A stretch of DNA of 27,984 bases from JAYENK01 sp034722035 (lineage in GTDB: Bacteria > Patescibacteriota > Patescibacteriia > Patescibacteriales > UBA12075). Where the stretch lies: assembly GCA_034722035.1 (NCBI GenBank), contig JAYENK010000001.1, positions 1 through 27,984 of the forward strand, read 5' to 3'. The first letter of the stretch is position 1, and the number at the start of each line of letters is the position of its first letter. Of this stretch, positions 9,101 through 15,365 are shown piece by piece. The notes under the pieces were generated by a model. It was not told the origin of the DNA. It did no database searches and was given only the letters and a program-made list of their open reading frames with translations. Position numbers and translations under genes: made by a program.

Positions 9101-11705
9101 AATATAGATGCACAGTCTTTCTTTCGTAACGTCCATCTTGATCAAATATTTTTAATTTTATTTTATAATAAGATTCTGGCTCAACTTTTTGTTGAAAAAT
9201 ATAATTTCCAAATTCATCTGTAGTAAAAGACAAATCTTTTACTTTTTCTTCGTGCTTTGTATAGCTATATGTTTTATATGTTTTTTTATTAATAAAATCA
9301 TAGCGAGTTCCAGTCTCTTTCTTTTCATATCTTGTTTTATAAATTTCTGCTTCAATTTTTATTTGCGAAGCAGGATCATCTTCACCCTCCCTTCTCCACC
9401 AATTATCCGCTCCTAGTTTTTCCAAATCATAATATTTACTTTTTATTTCTATTTCAGCCATTCCCTCTTCCGGATAAGTTGTTTTAACATCAGCGTACAC
9501 TTTCGGACCAAAAAAACGCACGCTTGCTCCAGTCTTAAGTTCTGCTAATTCACTTTCTTCCGGCTCAATAGAAAAATATTCATAATCAGGCCAACAACCA
9601 TAATCACTATGACAGTCATAATAGTCCTTAGTAAATTTTAATTCAACTTCTCCGTTTTCATCTGTAATAACTTTCTTTTCTCCCCCCGGATAAATAAATT
9701 TAAGTTTTAGATCTGGAACCGGAGTCCCCTCAAAAAAAGCAGCAGAAGCTTTAAATTTCTGCTCCTCTCCAGCATAAGCTATAGTCTTCTCCGGAATTAA
9801 ACTTAGAGAATAGGCTGGCTTAGTATAAGGCTTCACACTAATATATTTACTCTTAACAACTTTATCTCCAATCTGTAATTCTAAGGTATAATAATCCGGC
9901 TTTAAATTTTTTAAATTAATCTCGCCCATATAAGAGCCATCTTCTGTTAACTTAATTTCCTGCTCTATAATTTTTACTGGCTGATAATAATAATCGAAAT
10001 AACCACGCTTATAAAGAATAATTTTTATATCCTCATCTATTTTGTTATTATCCCGATCTTTCAAAACTCCCCAATATTTAATAGTATCAGTCGACTGATA
10101 ACGAGGCCGATCTGTATAAAGATAAATCCAATAATCATCAGACAAAAGAGGCTTAGTCCACCAATAATTTTTACTTACTCTTGAAGCCGGCAAAATCAAA
10201 ACATCATCACCTTGAAATATTTTCATATAATAACGTTCCGTTTTTTCTTTATTGTCTGCATTTTTTATCAATTCTTGAGGAGTTCCAAAAACAGCTACTC
10301 CTTCGTTATTTGTTTGAGACTTTTTCTCAAGACCAATCATCTCAATTTTAGCACCCTCTGCAGGTGCTTCAGAAATAATATTATTAACCCAGACAATAGT
10401 ATCGGTCTTAGTCATATTATAATAAACTGCCAGATTGCTAATTTGAATCCAAACTTGAATTTTTTTGTCATTTGCTTCAATTTCAGCCAAATACAAACCC
10501 TTATCTAAGGCGCTTGGAAATTCAATATACTTTAATTGTCCATCAGTTTTTAAGTCTAGACCAAAAGAACTCACTTTATGAAGATTATCAGTTTTAGATA
10601 AAAAGTTTTCTTTAGCATAAGACCACCAAGGAAGTTTATCCCGTTCTTTTATAGATTCTAAATAATCGTCTAAATTTTTAAACTGAAAAAGATCAACCTG
10701 AAAATGATTAGGATTATTATAGCGACTAATCTCTATCATCGGAGCATCTGCTACATTAAATTCCATCATTCTATTATATATTCCAATATTTGAATTTGAT
10801 CCATATTGGCTTGTATTCCTGGTCTCAAAAGTAAAACTATAATCTTTTTTTAAAGTTTCATTTGAATCTTTTAAGGGAAGGCCTTTTTTAATTTTAACTG
10901 TATAAATAGCTCCTGCTGTAAAATTTTCTGCTGGCACGAAAACTAAAGTGCGGCTATGAACTTCAAAGCGACCACTTACTTTGGGTTCAATAGAAAAATA
11001 TTTTGTATAATCTAAAAAATTTTCATGACTAAAAGTTATTTCAATTCCACTATTTAAAGGAACACTCATAGCAGCATTTCGTGGAATACTATTAATCAGC
11101 TTAAAAGTATCTTTAACTTGAAAAGCCCAAGAATATTCTCGTTTATTTTTCTCCCCTTCTTCGTCAGTATAAGAAGCAACTAAAGCAACCTGAACTAAAG
11201 TATTAGCAACTAAGTCATCTTTAGGATTAATTTCCCATTCCTGATTATTAATTTCCTTTAGATCATAATCAACATCAGGCTCTATTTTTAAATTTTCTTT
11301 AATATTGCCAATAGATAGTTTTTCCTTACTTTTTAAAATATAGGATGAATCAGAATCTACACCAATGCTATCCGCAGACTTTGCTTCTAAAGAAAAATTA
11401 TCATCAACATGATCAGCGGAAATAATCAATTTTGAAAAACCATCAAATAAATCTTCTTCAATTACAGAATCATTGTTATTAACAATATTTTGGGCTTGAT
11501 CTGTATTTTTCGAAAGAAAAAAATAAGCCGAAACACTTAAAATCATTATTAAAAATAAAAAAACAGTCCCTAAAACTATTTTTGAACTGAACTTATTTTT
11601 TCGAGACTTTGAAGAGTTTTTTAAATTTTTTAAATTGTCATCAGAAACGATATTCTCTTCCTCAGAAGAAGCTTGAATATCATTCTCCAGATTTTTATTC
11701 TCCAT
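6183..11705 (-). CDS. Alpha-2-macroglobulin-like protein with a Hint (intein-like) domain in the bait region and no thioester
   Basis: This 1840-residue protein has a short cytoplasmic N-terminus, one membrane segment (about 44-65), and a long extracellular part. MG-type repeats include the MG2-like YTDRPRYQSTDTIKYWG near 530, PAYSLSLIPEKTIAYAGE near 630 and the bait-region-domain segment LKIMVEPDKEKYLPGE near 985. The A2M core (ARELFTDAALFDSI, LPDNITSWRITAQAIT, about 1209-1255) is followed by a helical region around 1400-1650 and a C-terminal MG-like domain (TDILPSALMPV). Between the bait-region domain and the A2M core, flanked by GGG on both sides, lies a complete Hint domain (1074-1202). 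Where family members have CxEQ (CLEQ) the sequence is SLSWSWGDRLDQ, so the thioester is absent. Bacterial relatives bind attacking proteases at the cell surface. The downstream Memo gene overlaps by 4 bases. Confidence 0.88.
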   Translation of the reverse strand: MENKNLENDIQASSEEENIVSDDNLKNLKNSSKSRKNKFSSKIVLGTVFLFLIMILSVSAYFFLSKNTDQAQNIVNNNDSVIEEDLFDGFSKLIISADHVDDNFSLEAKSADSIGVDSDSSYILKSKEKLSIGNIKENLKIEPDVDYDLKEINNQEWEINPKDDLVANTLVQVALVASYTDEEGEKNKREYSWAFQVKDTFKLINSIPRNAAMSVPLNSGIEITFSHENFLDYTKYFSIEPKVSGRFEVHSRTLVFVPAENFTAGAIYTVKIKKGLPLKDSNETLKKDYSFTFETRNTSQYGSNSNIGIYNRMMEFNVADAPMIEISRYNNPNHFQVDLFQFKNLDDYLESIKERDKLPWWSYAKENFLSKTDNLHKVSSFGLDLKTDGQLKYIEFPSALDKGLYLAEIEANDKKIQVWIQISNLAVYYNMTKTDTIVWVNNIISEAPAEGAKIEMIGLEKKSQTNNEGVAVFGTPQELIKNADNKEKTERYYMKIFQGDDVLILPASRVSKNYWWTKPLLSDDYWIYLYTDRPRYQSTDTIKYWGVLKDRDNNKIDEDIKIILYKRGYFDYYYQPVKIIEQEIKLTEDGSYMGEINLKNLKPDYYTLELQIGDKVVKSKYISVKPYTKPAYSLSLIPEKTIAYAGEEQKFKASAAFFEGTPVPDLKLKFIYPGGEKKVITDENGEVELKFTKDYYDCHSDYGCWPDYEYFSIEPEESELAELKTGASVRFFGPKVYADVKTTYPEEGMAEIEIKSKYYDLEKLGADNWWRREGEDDPASQIKIEAEIYKTRYEKKETGTRYDFINKKTYKTYSYTKHEEKVKDLSFTTDEFGNYIFQQKVEPESYYKIKLKIFDQDGRYERKTVHLYYYNGRYINRYSSWSYNYFHFQFSEENEKYKLGDLVSAEFVKNDEAMPERENGYLFLQLQNGLQEYNLGDKGLYKFNFQKDDVPNVNLAGIYFNGRSYLSTQAFYHGRSVSFDINERRLKIMVEPDKEKYLPGENVTLNLKVLDKDDNPKQAEVNLNLVDEAYYAVANDSASPLETLYAKVRSGSLLTEQSHESLLDSRSGVEGGGCFLAGTLILMADNSLKPIEEVKDGEKIKTFSNPFDKEQVEGEVTEVWEHVVGEYLIINDNLKITPEHQIYSNYRFVDAGLLKKGDWLLNNLGEKIYINSIEIKFKYISVYNLRIDPQHTFFADGFYVHNQEKGGGARELFTDAALFDSIQTNAQGEGKISFKLPDNITSWRITAQAITKDLYAGLSVTQIPVSLPVFAEITIDDEYLREDKPIARMRSFGTALENNDMANFSISSESLNINEEQNLSALAFKPVYFPLPELSLGDHKIIYGLKTEKGDDAIKLPLKVIESRLSSQKAINNKLSLDTKIVPPNDLPFAVVLIDQGQNELYPPLTSLSWSWGDRLDQKLSRKMARILLEKYYDEDFVAPDFNAQNYQLSSGGISLLPYSSEDLELSMHVAQLGGDEFDEEALSQYFLKFLKDKNLNREEATFALCGLAAIGKPVLTRIKKWVQKDDLSLKEKIYLSLALSKAGDKELSRKIYYEILENYGEEKLPHIIIKSGEKLDDTFQTTALTAVLASSLGAKEASGMLSYLLENQKLYGQYRNSENLFNLEKIDYIQNALPNLSPESAKIVFEIEGTKNSVEITGGRTYAFELSPDFAQNVKFLEIEGDVGISLRYTDVLDMTLVERDNNLDIRREYYVNNKKTNNFSEKDLIEVRLYPSFSSSALAGSYQITDILPSALMPVTKFYYQNSSYDCHYWYPYNQDGQMIKYRISRDWKNSYCGGDYIKYYARAKNRGEYVAESAIIQSFKNPDFINYSTKSKIIISE
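8100..8486 (-). other. Hint/BIL-type self-processing domain encoded inside the macroglobulin gene
   Basis: This stretch encodes residues 1074-1202 (129 aa). Block A is CFLAGTLILMADNS with Cys1074 as first residue. Block B is ITPEHQIY with the T-x-x-H pair Thr1137 and His1140. Blocks F and G are VYNLRIDPQHTFFADGFYVHN, ending in His1201-Asn1202. No homing endonuclease is present. The residue after Asn is Gln1203, not Cys, Ser or Thr. That is as in bacterial intein-like (BIL) domains, which cleave or splice inefficiently, and unlike classical inteins. All residues needed for an N-S acyl shift and Asn cyclisation are visible. Confidence 0.88.
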
Positions 11706-11757
11706 ATATTTTTAATTTATATTACTTACTTCTTAATTATAATAAATTATGTCTTAC

Positions 11758-11766
11758 ATTATATCA
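11758..11766 (-). promoter_or_regulatory. Extended -10 promoter element for the macroglobulin-Memo operon
   Basis: On the minus strand TGATATAAT forms an extended -10 box (TGnTATAAT) about 53 bases upstream of the ATG at 11705. No good -35 is visible; the upstream DNA is simply T-rich. No Shine-Dalgarno sequence precedes the start codon. Confidence 0.5.
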
Positions 11767-11821
11767 TAAAAATAAAAAAATATATAAAACTGTGCTAATC
11801 CACCTCATACTTACTCTTTAA

Positions 11822-12115
11822 ATTCTTATAAAAGTTAGCTTTTTACCAATTTTAGGTATAGAATTAACGATAAATCGATTAGAATCGCTCACTAAATATT
11901 ACTGGCCGAAAAAATTTAAAATGAAAGATCAGTTTAGCAAGAATCAAATCAATACTGCTAAAAAAGTAATCACTGATTTTAAAAAACAGGTTGAATATTT
12001 ATTAAATCATTTGAAATGCCCACACTTGAACATTCCTAGTACAAATAATCTGATGGAGGGATATAATTCTCAGTTAGAACTTAGACTCAATTCTATTAAG
12101 CTGGACTCACTTTAA
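11822..12115 (+). pseudogene. Transposase C-terminal remnant
   Basis: A frame open from 11822 (first ATG 11921) to TAA at 12113 encodes ESLTKYYWPKKF, then a basic helix and IPSTNNLMEGYNSQLELRL. The (I/P)-x-T-x-N-x-x-E-G-x-x-S-x-L pattern is the C-terminal catalytic-Glu region of DDE/MULE-type transposases. The N-terminal catalytic core is missing, no terminal inverted repeats are evident, and no start signal precedes the frame. It is most likely the fossil end of an insertion sequence. Confidence 0.55.
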
Positions 12116-12117
12116 AC

Positions 12118-12146
12118 TTGTCAAACAAAATAAATTAATATAAACT
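12118..12146 (+). promoter_or_regulatory. Possible promoter of def
   Basis: TTGTCA (12118-12123), a 17-base spacer and TAAACT (12141-12146) precede the def start codon by 25 bases. The -10 box matches only 4 of 6 positions and the DNA is AT-rich, so this is weak. Confidence 0.3.
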
Positions 12147-12171
12147 AATATTATATTCTTAATATTAACAA

Positions 12172-12651
12172 ATGCCAAAATTATTAAATATTATCATTCA
12201 TCCCAACGATAAAATTTTACGAAAGGTATCGGTTGCGGTTGATAGAAACAAAATTAATTTTGAGGAATTTAAAGTCTTATGCAAGGATATGACTTTGACC
12301 ATGGAAAAAAAAGACGGAGTCGGATTGGCTGCGCCGCAAATTGGCAAAAATATCCGCTTAATTGTTGTGGCAAGCAAAGACGGACCAATTTGCATGATTA
12401 ATCCTGTTTTAAAAAACAAATCATTGTTTAAAGAATGGGGCGTAGAAGGTTGCTTGTCTGTTCCCAATAAAACCGGAGAAGTGAAACGCCACCGCAAACT
12501 TGTCTGTGATTTTATTGATATCGACAGCAACAAAAAAACCATCAAAGCCAAGGGGCTGATGGCGCGCATCTTCCAACATGAAGTAGATCATTTGAATGGA
12601 GTTTTATTTATTGATAAAGCAAGGAATATTAAAGACTTAAGAATTTTTTGA
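12172..12651 (+). CDS. def: Peptide deformylase
   Basis: The 159-residue protein has the three deformylase motifs: GVGLAAPQIG (49-58), EGCLSVP (92-98, Cys as metal ligand) and QHEVDHLNG (135-143, two His ligands and catalytic Glu). It removes the formyl group from the initiator methionine of new proteins, using Fe2+ or another divalent metal. The length is normal. It lies about 0.9 kb from fmt, which adds that formyl group, on the same strand but with the DUF368 gene inserted in the opposite orientation. Its 3' end overlaps the convergent DUF368 gene by 15 bases. Confidence 0.95.
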   Translation: MPKLLNIIIHPNDKILRKVSVAVDRNKINFEEFKVLCKDMTLTMEKKDGVGLAAPQIGKNIRLIVVASKDGPICMINPVLKNKSLFKEWGVEGCLSVPNKTGEVKRHRKLVCDFIDIDSNKKTIKAKGLMARIFQHEVDHLNGVLFIDKARNIKDLRIF

Positions 12652-13551
12652 ATACCTGCTTAAAGCTGTAACTAAGGTAAACCCCGCTATTATTAATATA
12701 ATTGCAATTAGTAATTCATTGTTTAAACTTGGCAAAATATTTGCTTCATCAATTACTCTGAGTTTATCATGAATCATTCTTATTTCTATAACTTCTTTCC
12801 ATGGCCAAATTTTTCGAAGCGAGCCAGTAATCAAACCAGTCATCAAAGCAATTGTTAGATTATAATATTTTTTAAACATATAACTAAGCACGCGGGAAAA
12901 AGTCATAATTCCAACAACACAACCACTCATAAAAAAAGCAATAATAACTATATTACTATCAACAAAAGGATTTTTTAACGCATTTATCATGTATTCATAT
13001 TTACTGAGAAGTAAAAGAATAAACGAACCGCTGATTCCCGGCAAAATCATCGCACTAATCGCGACCATGCCGGAAGCAAAAATAAACCAAGAAGCATTTG
13101 GCGTTTCTACTGGAATTAATCCTACTAAAACATAGCCAAAAATTATTCCAAAAATAAAACCCGCCCCACCTAAACCAATCCGGTTTTTTATTTTTTTACC
13201 AATAAAAAGAATCGAAGCCAAAATCAAACCAAAAAAGAAAGACCAAGTGTATACCGCGTAATACTCAAGCATAAAACTAACAACATGAGCCAAACTGACC
13301 AGTGCGACAATAATACCGAAAAAAAGCGGCAACAAAAATTGGATATTAATGCGCGCTAGTGCTTTTTTTATTTTAAAACTAAAAACATCCTTTACAAACT
13401 TCACATCAACTGATTTAATTGAAGTAATCAGCTCTTCATATATTCCAGTTATAAATGCAATAGTACCGCCCGAAACACCTGGCACAATATCAGCTGAACC
13501 CATAGCCGCGCCTTTTAAAAATAATATTAATTTTTTTCTAAAATTTTTCAT
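12637..13551 (-). CDS. DUF368 (PopT-type) undecaprenyl-phosphate transporter
   Basis: This 304-residue polytopic membrane protein carries the family hallmark ADIVPGVSGGTIAFITGIYEELI (residues 20-42) and a second, related re-entrant signature MILPGISGSFILLLLSKYEYMI (about 167-188). Several hydrophobic helices surround each, consistent with an internal two-fold repeat. DUF368 proteins have been shown to act as undecaprenyl-phosphate translocases that return the lipid carrier to the cytoplasmic face. That fits the flippase, glycosyltransferase and ligase genes elsewhere in the window. The gene is divergent from fmt across 28 bases and convergent with def. Confidence 0.9.
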   Translation of the reverse strand: MKNFRKKLILFLKGAAMGSADIVPGVSGGTIAFITGIYEELITSIKSVDVKFVKDVFSFKIKKALARINIQFLLPLFFGIIVALVSLAHVVSFMLEYYAVYTWSFFFGLILASILFIGKKIKNRIGLGGAGFIFGIIFGYVLVGLIPVETPNASWFIFASGMVAISAMILPGISGSFILLLLSKYEYMINALKNPFVDSNIVIIAFFMSGCVVGIMTFSRVLSYMFKKYYNLTIALMTGLITGSLRKIWPWKEVIEIRMIHDKLRVIDEANILPSLNNELLIAIILIIAGFTLVTALSRYSKNS

Positions 13552-13579
13552 AATACAATTTTAACAAGTTTAAAACATA

Positions 13580-14524
13580 ATGTCTAACAAAATTAAAACC
13601 ATATTTATTGGCACCCCGGATTTTGCCATTCCCAGCTTACAAACACTAATCAATAGTGCTGATTTTGAAGTGATTGGCGTAATCACTCAACCGGATAAGC
13701 CAATCGGACGGAAGCAGATAATGACTTCTCCGGCAATTAAAACTGAAGCAGAAAAACATAGTATTCCGGTATATCAACCGATTAAAATTAAAAATGAAAA
13801 ATTAAAAATTAAAAATTATGATTTAATTGTGGTAGTGGCTTATTCTCAAATAATTCCAAAAACAATGTTAGATGCGCCAAAATATGGCGTGATTAATGTG
13901 CATGGCTCACTTTTACCTAAATATCGAGGGGCGGCTTGCGTGCAATGGCCTTTGATTAATGGGGATAAAGAAACCGGAACAACTATAATGAAAATGGACG
14001 CCGGGCTTGATACCGGCCCGATTATAGCGCAAAAATCTTTTGAAATTTTAAAAACCGACACAGCCGGCACTCTATACAATAAAGTAGCAGAGGCTGGAGC
14101 AAGAATATTAGTTCCAACACTGAATGATTATATTAGCGGAAAAATAAAACCACAAATACAAAACGAGACACAAGCCAACTATGTTAAGCAAATCAAAAAA
14201 GAAGACGCGCGGATTGATTGGAGCAAATCGGCCAAATATATAGAGCGTTTTATTCGAGGGATGCAACCATGGCCGGGAGCCTTCGGCCAATTAAAAATTA
14301 AAAATGAAGAATTGAGAATAAAAATTATTTGGACGAGTTTTGAAGTTTTGGATATTAATAAATATAAACTTGGGGAAATATTTTCTTTTGAAAATAAGTT
14401 AGCGGTGCAGTGTAAAAAAGGGGCTTTGCTTATTGAAAAATTACAAATGGCTGGGAAAAAATGTATTAGCGGTGAACAATGTTTATGCGGACACAAAGAT
14501 TTGATTGGCAAAATCCTAAATTAA
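13580..14524 (+). CDS. fmt: Methionyl-tRNA formyltransferase
   Basis: The 314-residue product has FIGTPDFAIPSL (9-20), the formyl-folate-binding and catalytic NVHGSLLPKYRGAA (106-119, with Asn106 and His108) and DAGLDTGPI (140-148, with Asp144). The C-terminal OB-like domain follows (about 205-314). It formylates Met-tRNA for initiation. Two lysine-rich low-complexity stretches, IKIKNEKLKIKN (68-79) and LKIKNEELRIKI (about 238-249), match an AT-rich DNA repeat and appear to be in-frame insertions. The family length is otherwise normal. The ATG at 13580 was chosen because FIGTPDFA falls at the expected distance. Confidence 0.95.
   Translation: MSNKIKTIFIGTPDFAIPSLQTLINSADFEVIGVITQPDKPIGRKQIMTSPAIKTEAEKHSIPVYQPIKIKNEKLKIKNYDLIVVVAYSQIIPKTMLDAPKYGVINVHGSLLPKYRGAACVQWPLINGDKETGTTIMKMDAGLDTGPIIAQKSFEILKTDTAGTLYNKVAEAGARILVPTLNDYISGKIKPQIQNETQANYVKQIKKEDARIDWSKSAKYIERFIRGMQPWPGAFGQLKIKNEELRIKIIWTSFEVLDINKYKLGEIFSFENKLAVQCKKGALLIEKLQMAGKKCISGEQCLCGHKDLIGKILN
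13784..13819 (+). repeat. AT-rich in-frame repeat in fmt, copy 1
   Basis: This is a near-tandem array of ATTAAAAATTAAAAATGAA-like units. It closely resembles the second copy at about 14290-14325 and encodes the IKIKNEKLKIKN stretch. Both copies preserve the reading frame. Confidence 0.5.
14290..14325 (+). repeat. AT-rich in-frame repeat in fmt, copy 2
   Basis: This stretch consists of ATTAAAAATTAAAAATGAA followed by GAATTGAGAATAAAAATT. It is the same unit as copy 1, slightly diverged, and encodes LKIKNEELRIKI between the catalytic and C-terminal domains of the formyltransferase. Confidence 0.5.
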
Positions 14525-14561
14525 TACATTCGCATATCATTCGTAGATTTGCATTATATAC

Positions 14562-14677
14562 AAAATAAAGCACCCGCAGGTCGCTTGGACATACGGGCGC
14601 TTTAATCCCCATGCTTAGACTAGTGAATCTTTTTGTTATACTGACCCTAGAGTCAATATAAATAATCCACATGTCTA
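14562..14677 (-). ncRNA. Candidate structured small RNA, two stem-loops ending in a terminator
   Basis: The intergenic region after fmt can encode a compact RNA of about 116 nt on the minus strand. The first domain is a nested stem: TAGAC (14677-14673) with GTCTA (14620-14616), GTGGATT with GATTCAC (14670-14664 and 14629-14623), and TATATTGAC with GTCAGTATA (14660-14652 and 14645-14637), closed by a 6-nt loop. The second is AAAGCGCCCG with CGGGTGCTTT (14603-14594 and 14576-14567), followed by ATTTTG as a terminator tail. In both domains the non-Watson-Crick pairs are G-U on the minus strand but A-C on the plus strand, which points to minus-strand transcription. No known family (6S, SRP, RNase P, tmRNA) was recognised. 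Confidence 0.45.
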
Positions 14678-14682
14678 CCCTA

Positions 14683-14710
14683 AACATAATACATTTACAG
14701 AATTTGTCAA
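14683..14710 (-). promoter_or_regulatory. Promoter of the candidate small RNA, with duplicated TACTTGACA upstream
   Basis: On the minus strand TTGACA (14710-14705) and TATGTT (14688-14683) are 16 bases apart and place the start at about 14677, the first paired base of the RNA. The 9-mer TACTTGACA occurs twice in tandem (14726-14718 and 14713-14705). The -10 box is imperfect (4 of 6). Confidence 0.4.
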
Positions 14711-14794
14711 GTAACTGTGTCAAGTATTGTCTGCCAGTATGTACAAAAAATGTGTACAGTTTTAATGGTTTCAGCTTAAAAATACAAACAAAAT

Positions 14795-14823
14795 TTGACA
14801 TTTCCAAACATTTGTTTTATTGT
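14795..14823 (+). promoter_or_regulatory. Possible promoter of the tRNA-Glu transcript
   Basis: TTGACA (14795-14800), a 17-base spacer and TATTGT (14818-14823) predict a start near 14830. That leaves an 80-nt leader before the tRNA. Confidence 0.45.
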
Positions 14824-14844
14824 TATTTCTGTAATTATATACAC

Positions 14845-14911
14845 ACGCTAAAGTTTAAAAATGCCCTTTTCACAAAAGGGCTTGCCATCCGAAGCTTTAG
14901 CGTAGGATGGC
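14845..14911 (+). promoter_or_regulatory. Hairpin-rich leader of tRNA-Glu with alternative pairings
   Basis: Three inverted repeats are packed here. ACGCTAAAG (14845-14853) pairs with CTTTAGCGT (14895-14903). GCCCTTTT and AAAAGGGC (14863-14870, 14874-14881) form an inner hairpin. GCCATCC (14884-14890) pairs with GGATGGC (14905-14911). The last stem competes with the first and uses the first three bases of the tRNA. It may be a processing or attenuation structure, or a mobile hairpin repeat. Confidence 0.5.
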
Positions 14912-14980
14912 CCGTTCGTCTATCGGCTAGGACGCATGGTTCTCATCCATGTAAGAGGGGTTCGACTCCCCTACGGGCTA
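14909..14980 (+). tRNA. tRNA-Glu (anticodon CTC)
   Basis: A full cloverleaf can be drawn: acceptor GGCCCGT/ACGGGCT (one G-U at the end), D arm GTCTATCGGCTAGGAC, anticodon stem CATGG/CCATG with loop TTCTCAT (anticodon CTC), a 4-nt variable loop, and T arm AGGGG TTCGACT CCCCT. The discriminator is A and CCA is not encoded. D-arm and variable-loop layout match other glutamate tRNAs. Confidence 0.93.
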
Positions 14981-14986
14981 CAAAAG

Positions 14987-15014
14987 AAAAAATCTCGCGG
15001 ATGCGGGATTTTTT
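14987..15014 (+). terminator. Intrinsic terminator after tRNA-Glu
   Basis: AAAAAATCTCGC and GCGGGATTTTTT pair around a GGAT loop and end in six T residues, 6 bases after the tRNA. The A-tract on the other side makes it potentially bidirectional. Confidence 0.85.
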
Positions 15015-15041
15015 GTTATTCTCCTAAACTTTTCCCATAAC

Positions 15042-15069
15042 TTGACAAAAATATAATGTGTGATAAAAT
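15042..15069 (+). promoter_or_regulatory. Promoter of the antitoxin-toxin locus
   Basis: TTGACA (15042-15047) is followed after 16 bases by TAAAAT (15064-15069), extended by an upstream TGA. The predicted start is near 15076, about 70 bases before the antitoxin ATG. Confidence 0.65.
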
Positions 15070-15104
15070 TGTAATACAAATTATTACAGCTAACAATGAA
15101 TCCT

Positions 15105-15125
15105 CCCCACCGCAAGCGGATGGGG
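15105..15125. repeat. G+C-rich hairpin in the antitoxin leader
   Basis: CCCCACCGCAAGCGGATGGGG folds on itself (CCCCA with TGGGG, CCGC with GCGG, one bulged A). It is far richer in G+C than its surroundings. It lies between promoter and antitoxin start and looks like a short inserted hairpin element. Confidence 0.5.
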
Positions 15126-15147
15126 TATTTAAAAAATTAATAAACAT

Positions 15148-15363
15148 ATGAGAAATATTGTAAACATTTCTTTGCCTAATTCTATGGTGAAAATCATAAA
15201 AAAAGACGTAAAAGAAGGTGGATTCGCTTCTACAAGTGAGTTTGTGCGACATTTAATTAGGCTTTGGAACACCAAAAAACTAGGTAACGAACTTCGAGAT
15301 GATAGAAAACTTTTTAATTCTGGAAAAGGCATTAAACTTAAATCATTAAAAGATTTAAGATAA
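15148..15363 (+). CDS. Ribbon-helix-helix antitoxin (CopG/ParD-like)
   Basis: The 71-residue protein opens with a beta strand NIVNISLPNSMVKII and continues VKEGGFASTSEFVRHLIRLW, the strand-helix-helix pattern of RHH repressors (about residues 3-42). A basic, unstructured tail (43-71) would bind the toxin. RHH antitoxins dimerise, repress their own promoter and neutralise a RelE/ParE-type toxin. The toxin frame starts 2 bases after this stop but is damaged, so the antitoxin is either an orphan repressor or a leftover. No Shine-Dalgarno is visible before the ATG. Confidence 0.8.
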   Translation: MRNIVNISLPNSMVKIIKKDVKEGGFASTSEFVRHLIRLWNTKKLGNELRDDRKLFNSGKGIKLKSLKDLR

Positions 15364-15365
15364 AA

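Noticed and set aside
12198..12569. 123-codon open frame antisense to def
   Set aside because: It lies wholly inside the peptide deformylase gene on the other strand, has no domain pattern and mirrors the codon structure of def.
14562..14677. Assignment of the small RNA candidate to 6S, SRP, RNase P or tmRNA
   Set aside because: No large central bubble (6S), no GGAA-capped SRP helix, no RNase P core and no tRNA-like ends are present.
14466..15027. Open frames of 113 and 118 codons across the fmt-tRNA intergenic region
   Set aside because: They run through a tRNA gene, a terminator or the structured RNA candidate, have odd composition and show no recognisable protein motif.
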